Source: WLWS01 sp965243105 (lineage in GTDB: Bacteria; Pseudomonadota; Gammaproteobacteria; Eutrophobiales; Eutrophobiaceae). From it: a stretch of DNA of 64,000 nucleotides. The notes below the pieces were generated by a model, which saw nothing but the letters and a program-made list of their open reading frames with translations, ran no database searches and was not told the origin of the DNA. Location: contig CBDEUC010000003.1 in the NCBI GenBank assembly GCA_965243105.1, forward strand, positions 2,692,966-2,756,965. Reading direction: 5' to 3'. Shown here in pieces: positions 52,520 to 60,537 of this stretch. Position 1 is the stretch's first letter. Every line of letters starts with the position of its first letter. Made by a program: the position numbers and the translations under genes.

Positions 52520-53692
52520 CTACTTTTTCACATGCGCTTCCAGTTTTTCCAGCCACCACTGGTTAAATTCCCATATGCATTTTTCATAGGGATTGGAAAG
52601 GCGGCCCTGCTCGTAAAACGGGCTCCGTATTCCCTGTTGGCACAGGTCAAAGACCGGCATGTCATCTGACTCGTGAACAATTTTCGTGGCCCATTCGGTA
52701 CGTGCTTTAATAGCATCTTTCATGGACGGGTCTTCCACCGTGCTGCGTGGCATCAGGTCATTCAACCACAGGTCATGACTTTCCGCAGATGTGGGCATCA
52801 ACCGGTAATAAGCGACCTGGTCGGGGCCTACTCCGAGCAACAGGCTTGGCCAGACAAACACCACCAGGGGTTCCATGCGCTCGGCTTCGGTGAGGCCCTC
52901 GATAAATGGCAGGGCATCTCCCCCGTCAATGTTTGTTGCAGCACTGGCCTGGGCCCGGCCGAACCCCAGTATGGAGTAAAGACCGGAACTCTCTATAGGA
53001 TGAGAATTTGCCGCAGGAAACGTTGGCTGGAATGTATCAATATGGGCACCCAGGTGGTGGTACGCCTCGAGAAAGGACTCTGCATTAATTTTCCAGTTCT
53101 GTCCCTGGTCGTAATAAACGGGTTCATGACCTGGAATGAGATCTTCCATCTTCCAGTTGCTAAGGATTTTTCTCAGGCCCTCAAGCTGCGGCGCGAGTGG
53201 CTCAGCATTTCCACTGACATTAACAAAAATAAAGCCTTCCCAGATTTCCATGGGAATTTGCGCCAGGCGACAGCTTGATTTGTCAAAGTTCCTGGCCTTG
53301 TCCATCAGGGGTGCTGCCTTGAGACTGCCATCAAGGTTATAGGACCATGCATGGAACGGGCACACAAACATCGAAGCGTTGCCGCGACCCTCGGCCAGCA
53401 GGGTTCCCTTGTGCTGACAGACCCGCGACATGACATGGAAGTCATCGTTCCTGCCCCGTGTCACCACCAGCGGGTAATCGAAAACATCGACGCAAATATA
53501 ATCACCGGCACTGGGAAGCTCGCTAACATGTGCAAGGTTAACCCAGTTGTCCAGGAACAGGTGTTTCGATTCTTCCTGGTAAATATGGTCGGATACATAG
53601 GCCGCGCGGGGGAAGTTATAGGCTTCCTCGAGGGGAAGCTTCATCCTCGCCACCTGTTCTTTGCTAAGATATGTGTCGTCGATGGTCTTCAT
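52520..53692 (-). CDS. Rieske oxygenase alpha subunit (bridging Glu, CntA-like)
   Basis: A 390-residue Rieske oxygenase. Ligands are Cys92-x-His94 (RVCQHKGTL) and Cys111-xx-His114 (FVCPFHAWSY). In the iron site NAESFLEAYHHLGAH, His212 and His217 are kept, but the usual bridging Asp is Glu209, as known for carnitine monooxygenase CntA, which uses a glutamate bridge. A quaternary-ammonium substrate is therefore a fair guess. The start ATG at 53692 overlaps the MFS stop (ATGA), removing a nine-residue extension. The two different alpha subunits in one operon are unlikely to be redundant. Confidence 0.86.
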   Translation of the reverse strand: MKTIDDTYLSKEQVARMKLPLEEAYNFPRAAYVSDHIYQEESKHLFLDNWVNLAHVSELPSAGDYICVDVFDYPLVVTRGRNDDFHVMSRVCQHKGTLLAEGRGNASMFVCPFHAWSYNLDGSLKAAPLMDKARNFDKSSCRLAQIPMEIWEGFIFVNVSGNAEPLAPQLEGLRKILSNWKMEDLIPGHEPVYYDQGQNWKINAESFLEAYHHLGAHIDTFQPTFPAANSHPIESSGLYSILGFGRAQASAATNIDGGDALPFIEGLTEAERMEPLVVFVWPSLLLGVGPDQVAYYRLMPTSAESHDLWLNDLMPRSTVEDPSMKDAIKARTEWATKIVHESDDMPVFDLCQQGIRSPFYEQGRLSNPYEKCIWEFNQWWLEKLEAHVKK

Positions 53693-54846
53693 TGATTTTG
53701 GGCACCTGCAGCTTTCCACATTATTATCAATCCAAGGGGAAGGGATAACAAGCCAATCAGCAGTACCGGGATATAGCCGTCACCGCTCAGTAGCATGGAG
53801 GCAAATGCAGGCCCTGCTGCGAGTGCGCCGGGAAATACCACGGACAGCCCAACAAGGAGCCGACCATCCATGTCAATATTGGCAATTACCGCGGTGATAT
53901 AGGGCAGGCAAAAATACCAGGCGGCATTGAACAGGCAGGCGGCGAGGGTGAAACTCGCCAGCGAAGAGGTTCCCCACAACAGGCTGATGCCAACCGCCGA
54001 GCACACCATGCTCAGGGTAATGGGAACGCGACGCCCATACCTGCCAGACAGCAGGGTCGCGCTTACGGCGCTGGCGATAGCCGCGAGCAATGACAGGGAC
54101 AGCACGCTGCCAATTGACGTGGCCTGGAACTCAGCTTCAATACCAATGCGCTCAATAAAGGCCCACACGGCGGCCTGGCCACTGTAGTAAATAAATATTC
54201 CAACAAGTGCGGATAGTCCAAGTAACACCCGCGACAGGTGGCTCGAACTACCATCAACTCCCTTGCCATGCTTTGGAAAATGTTTAACCAGGAAAAACAC
54301 CGGAAGCGCGATGACGACGATACAAAGGTATATGGCAGCAATGCCGAATCCAGTGATAAAAAAGGGCAGGAGAAAAAGCCCGGTGGCACCGACAACAAGT
54401 TGCGCAACTGTCCAGAATCCATAGTTGCGATCAATTTTACTGGTGAGGCCGATAGAGACCATGGTCATGTTCATGATTAGCCCGGAACCGAGACCGGCAA
54501 AAAATCTTACTTTCATCAGGTCAGCGTAACCATGTGTCCAGGTTGACAGGATATTGGCCAGTACTACGATGATGACACCAGACAGCAGGATATGCTGCCA
54601 GCAAAGTCGGGTCAGTATGGCAAACACGATCAATGAGCTCAGGGTTACCCCAGCCATTTCCAGTGAAAACAGGAAACCCGCCTGGGAGTCGGACAGGTTT
54701 TCCAGCAAGACATAATTTCCGATAAGGAGTGGGCCAAAGGACAGGTTGGCGATGCCCGCTGCCGATGCGTAGGCAAAAGCAAACAGCGAGAGAGGCTGAT
54801 CAAATTTTGAAGTATCGTTCAATACCAGGTCCCACCATTCACTCAA
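53689..54846 (-). CDS. MFS transporter
   Basis: A 385-residue inner-membrane protein with 12 hydrophobic helices in the major-facilitator pattern; the loop after helix 2 and the SGRYGRRVPITLS sequence before helix 8 are typical. It begins at TTG with a poor ribosome site. Its stop overlaps the Rieske start, so it leads the operon, probably importing the Rieske enzymes' substrate. No domain beyond the transporter is seen, and the family branch is not clear. Confidence 0.82.
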   Translation of the reverse strand: MSEWWDLVLNDTSKFDQPLSLFAFAYASAAGIANLSFGPLLIGNYVLLENLSDSQAGFLFSLEMAGVTLSSLIVFAILTRLCWQHILLSGVIIVVLANILSTWTHGYADLMKVRFFAGLGSGLIMNMTMVSIGLTSKIDRNYGFWTVAQLVVGATGLFLLPFFITGFGIAAIYLCIVVIALPVFFLVKHFPKHGKGVDGSSSHLSRVLLGLSALVGIFIYYSGQAAVWAFIERIGIEAEFQATSIGSVLSLSLLAAIASAVSATLLSGRYGRRVPITLSMVCSAVGISLLWGTSSLASFTLAACLFNAAWYFCLPYITAVIANIDMDGRLLVGLSVVFPGALAAGPAFASMLLSGDGYIPVLLIGLLSLPLGLIIMWKAAGAQNQ

Positions 54847-54991
54847 AAGACTGAAACCTGGTCAAGTATAGAGTTTGCCGGGTTTTGTATCCAATTGAAA
54901 TTTATGTAAATTAAGTGTGATAACGAAGCTTGTTGATTCTTCATAGCTTGCTACAATTATTTCCCTATCTGTGAAGCAGGAGAAAGAGCCG

Positions 54992-55984
54992 ATGCCGAAA
55001 GGTAAAAGTGCAGTTCAAAAAGCCTATACGCCAAACCCTGTCGTGACTGAACTGTGGCCGGAGACCTCAGGGAATGAAATAAATGGTCTCGGTGAACCTG
55101 AAAGCGGACGTCCACGACCTGTATTCTGGCGTCTGGATGACTCAATAAAGCACACAAAGGCATTGCAGTATTTTTATAACCGCGACAAGGATAATCCACG
55201 TATTGCAGAGTCGAGAAAATACCGCGAGAGAACGGCGGCTATTCCTGTTAATGATGTCGCGCCGGACAAGCAAGAGAAAAATGCAGCTGAGTGGACCGAA
55301 GAAGTAAAGCAGTTTGCCCTTGAAACAGGCGCTGATGATGTCGGTATCTGCGAGTATCGCGAAGAATGGACATTTGAAGACCGGGATATTCCGCAGGGAA
55401 AGTATGCAGTAGTAATGGCTTTTGCCCATGACTATCCCGAGTTAAATACTGCGCCGGATGAACGGGCCTACATCGAGGTAATGCGGCAATACAGCCGGGC
55501 GGGAGATACATCCAAGCACGTGTCGAACTGGATCCGTGATAACGGGTACTTTGCCGCTGCCAAAACAGGCCCCAACACCGAGGACGTGCTGATGATCCCT
55601 GCCGCAATTGCGGCGGGCCTGGGCGAACTGGGTAAGCATGGCTCAATGATTCATCGAAAGCTTGGCGCAAACTTCAGGTTGTCCATGGTGTTAACAGATA
55701 TTCCTCTGCTAACTGATTCCGCTGACGTGTTTGGTGGCGATGACTTTTGCATGCGCTGCCAGGTTTGCTCAACAGCCTGCCCGCCTGAAGCAATTTCAAG
55801 GGAAAAAGTAATGGTCAGGGGTAAGATGAAGTGGTACGTGGACTTTGACAAGTGCCTGCCCTATTTCATGGACAACAAGACCTGTGGTATTTGCCTTGCA
55901 GTGTGTCCATGGTCACGCCCGGGCGTGGCCGATAACCTGGTTGTGAAAATGGCGCGCAAGCGGGAAGAAGCGGCAGGAGGGTAG
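54992..55984 (+). CDS. QueG/reductive dehalogenase-like iron-sulfur protein
   Basis: A 330-residue cytosolic protein with a C-terminal double 4Fe-4S domain: Cys253, 256, 259, 263 in CMRCQVCSTACP and Cys288, 298, 301, 305 in CGICLAVCPW. Before it is an alpha/beta domain of the epoxyqueuosine-reductase / reductive-dehalogenase superfamily (ALETGADDVGICEYRE, MIPAAIAAGLGELGKHGSMIHRKLGANFRLSMVLTDIPL), which holds corrinoid in relatives. It lacks a Tat signal and an N-terminal membrane anchor, so it is not a classical respiratory dehalogenase. AGGAG is nine bases before ATG at 54992. It is convergent with the cytochrome gene. Confidence 0.78.
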   Translation: MPKGKSAVQKAYTPNPVVTELWPETSGNEINGLGEPESGRPRPVFWRLDDSIKHTKALQYFYNRDKDNPRIAESRKYRERTAAIPVNDVAPDKQEKNAAEWTEEVKQFALETGADDVGICEYREEWTFEDRDIPQGKYAVVMAFAHDYPELNTAPDERAYIEVMRQYSRAGDTSKHVSNWIRDNGYFAAAKTGPNTEDVLMIPAAIAAGLGELGKHGSMIHRKLGANFRLSMVLTDIPLLTDSADVFGGDDFCMRCQVCSTACPPEAISREKVMVRGKMKWYVDFDKCLPYFMDNKTCGICLAVCPWSRPGVADNLVVKMARKREEAAGG

Positions 55985-56000
55985 CCCAGAGTTTGTATAA

Positions 56001-56342
56001 CTACTTGTTCGTGTGGCCCTGCTGTTGCTGAATGATGTAATCCACCAGGGAGTCCAGTTGCCCCGAGCTGATTTCAGAGCGGCGAAACAGCGGCATTGCG
56101 CCAAGACCTTCCCGAACAACTTGTTTCATGTATTCACCCGTCAAAGGGGGCCGCTCCAGCAGCACGGCCATGTCTTTTCCACGAGTTCGGCCAAGGCGCA
56201 GGGTACCGGGTGCTCCCTTGTCGTTTGAATGACAGGGAACACACCATTTCCTGTAAAGTTGCTCGGCATTCATCGGGTCCACCGCGTAAACACTACCCGG
56301 GGAGTTGAGGACGAAAAAGGAAAGGATCAGTAATTTTTTCAT
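56001..56342 (-). CDS. Cytochrome c subunit of second methylhydroxylase-like module
   Basis: A 113-residue exported cytochrome c. Signal: KLLILSFFVLNSPGSVYA. Haem site is CVPCH (Cys34, Cys37, His38), sixth ligand Met83 in GAMPLFRRSEIS, aligned with AMPAFKPSEIS of the cytochrome at 6138. The ATG at 56342 overlaps the flavoprotein stop (ATGA), so it is the last gene of the operon and translationally coupled, the likely electron acceptor of the flavin. Confidence 0.85.
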   Translation of the reverse strand: MKKLLILSFFVLNSPGSVYAVDPMNAEQLYRKWCVPCHSNDKGAPGTLRLGRTRGKDMAVLLERPPLTGEYMKQVVREGLGAMPLFRRSEISSGQLDSLVDYIIQQQQGHTNK

Positions 56343-57874
56343 GCCTTGCCCATTCCCTTGTGAGAGCCCCACACACCTGACTTTCCAGGCGCCATAATAC
56401 CGTTTGGATCGATTGCGGCTTTTAACTGTTCCTGGAAGCGCAGCATGGCGCGGTTATTGAAGTCGTAGGTATCGGCGACCTCGTCCATGTAATTCAGATG
56501 TGTTCTGTATTCTGCATAGCCATGCTTTGCGCAGTTCCTGATAAGTGCAGAAAATGCACCGCGCACTCGTTTTTTCTGCTCCTCGTCCTTGCTGTCAAAT
56601 ATGAGGGTAGTGACAAGACGAAAGAATCGATCTTCGCAATACATACCACCGCGGTAATCCAGCCCCCACTCGTTCAGGGTGTCATAAACAATCTTGTAGA
56701 CATTTTCTATGTGCTCAGCCGTGAGTGGAACCACCGGCGTGAAATCAATGTGGGCACCGGAGTCCTCCCAGTTCAGGCAGTTGAATTCATGAAGATGCGG
56801 TGTGCCTGATAAAGATTCATCCCTGAAGTGATGAATTTTTTCACCCCGGGCATAAAAACGACTCTCGTACTTGATGCCACGTATGTCCTTAATGGCCTCG
56901 GTGATAGCATTCCAGCGATACTGGACCTGTTCCTCGGGACCATACAGGCCGAAAAAACCATTCCACCAGCCAAGCCCGAGTTCTTTCTGTATCTTTTTCA
57001 GGATGTCCCTTGGTATGGCGCCGGGACCTGAATACCACTCCGAGCGTGCCCTGGCGTAGGCCGCGGGTATCAGCAGGTTACCCATGACCATGGGCGTATC
57101 GATCATTCGGTTCAGCTTGAAATGACGTAAGCGTGTCATGAGCTCGCCGATGTCCTCTTCGTGCTCCAGGGAAATCTCGGTCGCCATGAAACCGTCCGGC
57201 TCAGGAGTCAGGAAGCGACCCATGCGCGTGACGATACCGTAGCCGGACTGTGAGAAAAGACCGTCGACCATGGGTCCAAAGCCGTATTGCATGATGTGCC
57301 AGCTGGGGTTTCCTGTCATTGCTCCGTTGCCGGTCCTGAGCAGATCGCCATTTGGAAGTACCACTTCCATTCCAATCGTTGTGGCCAGGTGGTCACTGTC
57401 TCGTCCATAACCTACGCCCCTTTCAAGCGCGTTGCCAATCACACTTCCCCAGCCGGGTCCGGGTACTGAGATCCACATGTGATGACCGTTTTCCTTGAGA
57501 TAACGATGAAGATCAAAAAAGCTGACTCCAGGCTCTACGACGGCGTAGGCAAGTTCATCATTGACCTCGAGAACCCGGTTCATCCTTTTCAAGTCGAGCA
57601 CGACGCAATCATTGGTGCGTGGAGCCGCGCCTCCATACGCCAGGTTTCGACCGGTCGATACCGGCCACAATGGCACCTTTAGTTCATTGGCGACGCTGAC
57701 TATTGCCTGTACTTCCTCGACGCTGGCAGGCGCAACGAAGCCGGAAGCAATGGCTTCTCCTGCAGCATCAGGACTGTAGGCATCGACATACGCGCGTCGA
57801 TCCGTCTCGTCGGTCGAGGCCCACTCATTTCCGACAATTGCCGCGAATCGCCCCATCGCCCTGTCAATTTGCAT
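56339..57874 (-). CDS. VAO/PCMH-family FAD flavoprotein (second module)
   Basis: A 511-residue homologue of the flavoprotein at 7267, with PP-loop STGRNLAYGG (73-82), RMNRVLEVNDELAYAVVEPG, and the end IDPNGIMAPGKSGVW. Substrate residues Tyr456-Arg457 in YAEYRTHLNYMD match vanillyl-alcohol oxidase closely, so a p-substituted phenol is the expected substrate. Where the other flavoprotein has MHH, this one reads FRL (418-420), with neither His nor Tyr, so FAD may be held noncovalently. The start ATG at 57874 has AGGAG seven bases upstream and overlaps the previous stop by 11 bases; a longer frame to 57949 is inside that gene. Confidence 0.85.
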   Translation of the reverse strand: MQIDRAMGRFAAIVGNEWASTDETDRRAYVDAYSPDAAGEAIASGFVAPASVEEVQAIVSVANELKVPLWPVSTGRNLAYGGAAPRTNDCVVLDLKRMNRVLEVNDELAYAVVEPGVSFFDLHRYLKENGHHMWISVPGPGWGSVIGNALERGVGYGRDSDHLATTIGMEVVLPNGDLLRTGNGAMTGNPSWHIMQYGFGPMVDGLFSQSGYGIVTRMGRFLTPEPDGFMATEISLEHEEDIGELMTRLRHFKLNRMIDTPMVMGNLLIPAAYARARSEWYSGPGAIPRDILKKIQKELGLGWWNGFFGLYGPEEQVQYRWNAITEAIKDIRGIKYESRFYARGEKIHHFRDESLSGTPHLHEFNCLNWEDSGAHIDFTPVVPLTAEHIENVYKIVYDTLNEWGLDYRGGMYCEDRFFRLVTTLIFDSKDEEQKKRVRGAFSALIRNCAKHGYAEYRTHLNYMDEVADTYDFNNRAMLRFQEQLKAAIDPNGIMAPGKSGVWGSHKGMGKA

Positions 57875-58403
57875 TTCTTTCTCCTGCAATAACTCTCTTA
57901 TACTTCTTTCCGGAAAAAACCATCGACCAGGCACAGAGAACCTGGTCACCCCTGGGGAAGCTATTTGAATTACCAGTAACGCGCCCGTTTAAATTCAAGG
58001 CATCGTTCACCTGCGTCTCACTCCACCGGGTTTCGATGCTGACGCGATTAAGAGATCTGTCATGGGCAACATCAAAATATCCAGTGCGACTGAATTCTTT
58101 CAGGATAAAAAAGTGGGAATGTCGAGTAAGCCCAAGGATCGTGGTCGGTATGTCACGAACTTTTTCATCCATGTAGCGGTACCAGACTTCGCTTATATCG
58201 TTCCAGTCATCCGCGACATCCAGGTCAGGACGGCTCTCGAGTGACAGTGTGGTGTTTCCTGGCACCAGTCCGGGCAGCGCGACAAGAAGAACCCGTGACG
58301 AATTTCGCAAGGGCAGGCTCCCAGCGGTAAAGGCATGCGAGCCAAGCGGAATACTCGCTGGCAGCCAGAGCAGCCGTTTTGTAAATTCACGTCGATTCAT
58401 CAT
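57864..58403 (-). CDS. Tat-signal protein of second methylhydroxylase-like module
   Basis: A 179-residue protein with a twin-arginine signal (NRREFTKRLLWLPASIPLGSHAF). I recognise no domain. Like the gene at 6548 it lies directly next to a methylhydroxylase flavoprotein gene and shares its Tat signal, so it is likely a functional counterpart. The sequence SRTGYFDVAHDRSLNRVSI loosely echoes SRKGYEAHVFHTTAQSRGA of that protein, but true homology is uncertain. AGGG lies seven bases before the first of two ATGs. It follows the exported methyltransferase-like gene by 24 bases. Confidence 0.6.
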   Translation of the reverse strand: MMNRREFTKRLLWLPASIPLGSHAFTAGSLPLRNSSRVLLVALPGLVPGNTTLSLESRPDLDVADDWNDISEVWYRYMDEKVRDIPTTILGLTRHSHFFILKEFSRTGYFDVAHDRSLNRVSIETRWSETQVNDALNLNGRVTGNSNSFPRGDQVLCAWSMVFSGKKYKRVIAGERNAN

Positions 58404-58427
58404 CAGGATACCCTTGTAGGGTCGGGC

Positions 58428-59210
58428 TTATTCAGGCTTTCGCGCCCTGATAAGGATACGGTCCGTGTAGTAACGCAGGCCATCGGCATAAATGGATTGT
58501 GAATGGTCATCTTCGGGGTTGGCGAGTAAGTCCGAGATTTCTTCGACCTTGAAACCTGCCTTTTTCAGCATGTCATAAACAATATCGGTTTCCAGGCGAT
58601 GCAAGTCCGCGTTGTCATTGCCGGCGACACCAACATGTTCAGCAATTGCAAGTACACCTCCGGGCTTGAGGGCCTTCTTCAGTGCATTTAATTGTTTCTG
58701 CGTAGCGTCTTCGCCGCCCTTGTTGTAGACATCGTGCATGTTATAGCCCCAGAACACCATGTCCATGGAACCGGCAAAGGGCATGTCGATGGCATCTACA
58801 AGCATATACCGAACGTTTGCCAGTCTCCTGTTATCCAGCCTGGACCGCATGGCCTGGTGATGGGCGCCGTTTATCAGGTCAAGGATGTAGTGAGAATTTT
58901 GCGCGTAAACTATGCCATCGGGACCGACGGCTGCCGAAAGTATTTCCGCGTTGTAACCGGAGCCCGTTGTTGCATCAAGCACCGTCATGCCTTCAGAAAC
59001 ACCGAAAAATGCCATGGTCTCAACCGGTTTTCGCCCGGGGTCCTTGATCGCGTCATACTCACCCCGTCCTTTTGAAACAAGCTGTTGTTGAATACGCTCG
59101 GCCATGGCTGCATCAGCTTGCTGCGCTACGGCCCTGCCATTCGTAAACAGGCAAAGTATAATGGTCATGTGAATAAACAGGACTTTATGTCTATGAGTTG
59201 TGTTTCGCAC
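58428..59210 (-). CDS. Exported methyltransferase-fold protein
   Basis: A 260-residue protein with an N-terminal signal (VLFIHMTIILCLFTNGRAVAQQ) and a class I methyltransferase domain: GMTVLDATTGSGYNAEILSAAVGPDG (motif I), MDMVFWGYNMHDVY, LKKALKPGGVLAIAEHVG. Start is GTG at 59210 with GGAGG eight bases upstream, a strong ribosome site. It follows the hydroxy-acid oxidase gene by 16 bases and is second in the five-gene operon. A similar exported protein is at 37438. A periplasmic SAM pool is not known, so the activity is open to question. Confidence 0.78.
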   Translation of the reverse strand: MRNTTHRHKVLFIHMTIILCLFTNGRAVAQQADAAMAERIQQQLVSKGRGEYDAIKDPGRKPVETMAFFGVSEGMTVLDATTGSGYNAEILSAAVGPDGIVYAQNSHYILDLINGAHHQAMRSRLDNRRLANVRYMLVDAIDMPFAGSMDMVFWGYNMHDVYNKGGEDATQKQLNALKKALKPGGVLAIAEHVGVAGNDNADLHRLETDIVYDMLKKAGFKVEEISDLLANPEDDHSQSIYADGLRYYTDRILIRARKPE

Positions 59211-59226
59211 CTTGATTACCTCCCGT

Positions 59227-60378
59227 TTAAAGACGCTTTAAATGCTGTTGCCCGAGTTCCTTTACATCACTGACTCCGAGCAATGCCATTGAACGTTCCA
59301 GCTCAGAGACCAGCATGGTGAGAGCCTTCTCCACACCCGGTTGCCCCCCGGAGGCAAGACCATAAAGATAAGCTCTGCCTATTGAACAGGCGTCAGCACC
59401 CAGGGCCAGTGCCTTAATAATATGAGTGCCACGTCGAATACCACCATCGACGATGAGCTCCAGCTTGTCTCCGATTGCGTCTCTAATTGGCGCAACACAA
59501 TCCACCGGCGCGGGTGCCCCTTCCAGTTGTCGTCCGCCATGATTGGAAATCATCATGGCAGAGGCACCAATCTCTACCGCTTTTTGAGCATCACCGGTCG
59601 ACTGGGTGCCTTTAATTACAAAAGGACCGTCCCACTGTTCCACCAACCAGGCTGCATCGTCCCAGGTAACAGTGCGGTCAAACTGGCTGTTAACATAGTC
59701 AATAAGTCCCATGGCGCCGCCCTTTAGTGCATCAACCCGGTGCGCCACGTTGGCTAGCTTGAAATCTGGGAATCGTAGCAGGTTGAATATCCATTCAAGG
59801 CTCGTTGCATAACTCAGCATGTTCTTCGGGGACACTGTCGGAGGCACTGTCATACCATTGACAAGATCCCGTTCACGATTTCCGGCCACCATGGTATCCA
59901 CCGTCAGGCACAGCGCCTGGTATCCGCTGGCTTTACATCGTTGCACAAATTCCTTTGTCAGTTCCCTGTCCTTGAGAATATATATCTGGAACATTTTCGG
60001 GCCTGGAGTTGTCGCCGCGACATCCTCCAGCGTCGTGGTTGCCATTGTGGACAGGCTATACAGTGTGCCGAACTTGTGTGCGGCACGGCATGCCGCAAAT
60101 TCCTTTTCGTGATGGAAGAGTCGATTCATTCCCGTCGGTGCGAGAAAGAAGGGTAGCTCCAGCGTGCTGCCAAGCACCTCTGTTGCCAGCTTTATGTCGT
60201 CTATTTTTCGAAGATACCCCGGCATGAACTGGTAATCGTCAAATGCCTCGGTATTTCTGCGAAGTGTCCATTCGTCATCAGCTCCGCCGTCCATGTAGTG
60301 AAACATCGGTGCAGGTAATTTCACCTTTGCTCTTCTTCGCAAGTCGAAGATGTTATGGCAATTTTTCAAAGAGGGCAT
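59227..60378 (-). CDS. FMN-dependent alpha-hydroxy-acid dehydrogenase/oxidase (LldD/MDH family)
   Basis: A 383-residue TIM-barrel flavoprotein. Active-site residues of the family are in place: Tyr in HYMDGGADDE, FQIYI (Gln and Tyr), LTVDTMVAGNRERDLVNGM (Thr and Arg), Lys in FVIKGTQS, and His and Arg in SNHGGRQLEG, with VDGGIRRGTHIIKALALGADA for the FMN phosphate. It oxidises an L-2-hydroxy acid such as lactate, glycolate or mandelate. RERDL resembles the mandelate/lactate dehydrogenase branch. As the first gene of the operon with a p-alkylphenol-type flavocytochrome, a (hydroxy)mandelate-like aromatic substrate is attractive, but unproved. Confidence 0.87.
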   Translation of the reverse strand: MPSLKNCHNIFDLRRRAKVKLPAPMFHYMDGGADDEWTLRRNTEAFDDYQFMPGYLRKIDDIKLATEVLGSTLELPFFLAPTGMNRLFHHEKEFAACRAAHKFGTLYSLSTMATTTLEDVAATTPGPKMFQIYILKDRELTKEFVQRCKASGYQALCLTVDTMVAGNRERDLVNGMTVPPTVSPKNMLSYATSLEWIFNLLRFPDFKLANVAHRVDALKGGAMGLIDYVNSQFDRTVTWDDAAWLVEQWDGPFVIKGTQSTGDAQKAVEIGASAMMISNHGGRQLEGAPAPVDCVAPIRDAIGDKLELIVDGGIRRGTHIIKALALGADACSIGRAYLYGLASGGQPGVEKALTMLVSELERSMALLGVSDVKELGQQHLKRL

Positions 60379-60537
60379 GGGTAGATGTCAGCCGTAAGCG
60401 GTTGATTATTCTTGACCCCGATAGTATCACCAAGCTGCCGGCTTATGCCATTGTTGCTGCGGTCATAGTCTGTTTGACTTCGATATGTGACAATAGAAGG
60501 AAAATTACCAGTCAGGCGAAATCCCAAAGGAGGAGAA

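Noticed and set aside
57875..57949. N-terminal extension of the second methylhydroxylase flavoprotein
   Set aside because: It lies inside the coding frame of the preceding Tat protein, while AGGAG is correctly placed before the ATG at 57874.
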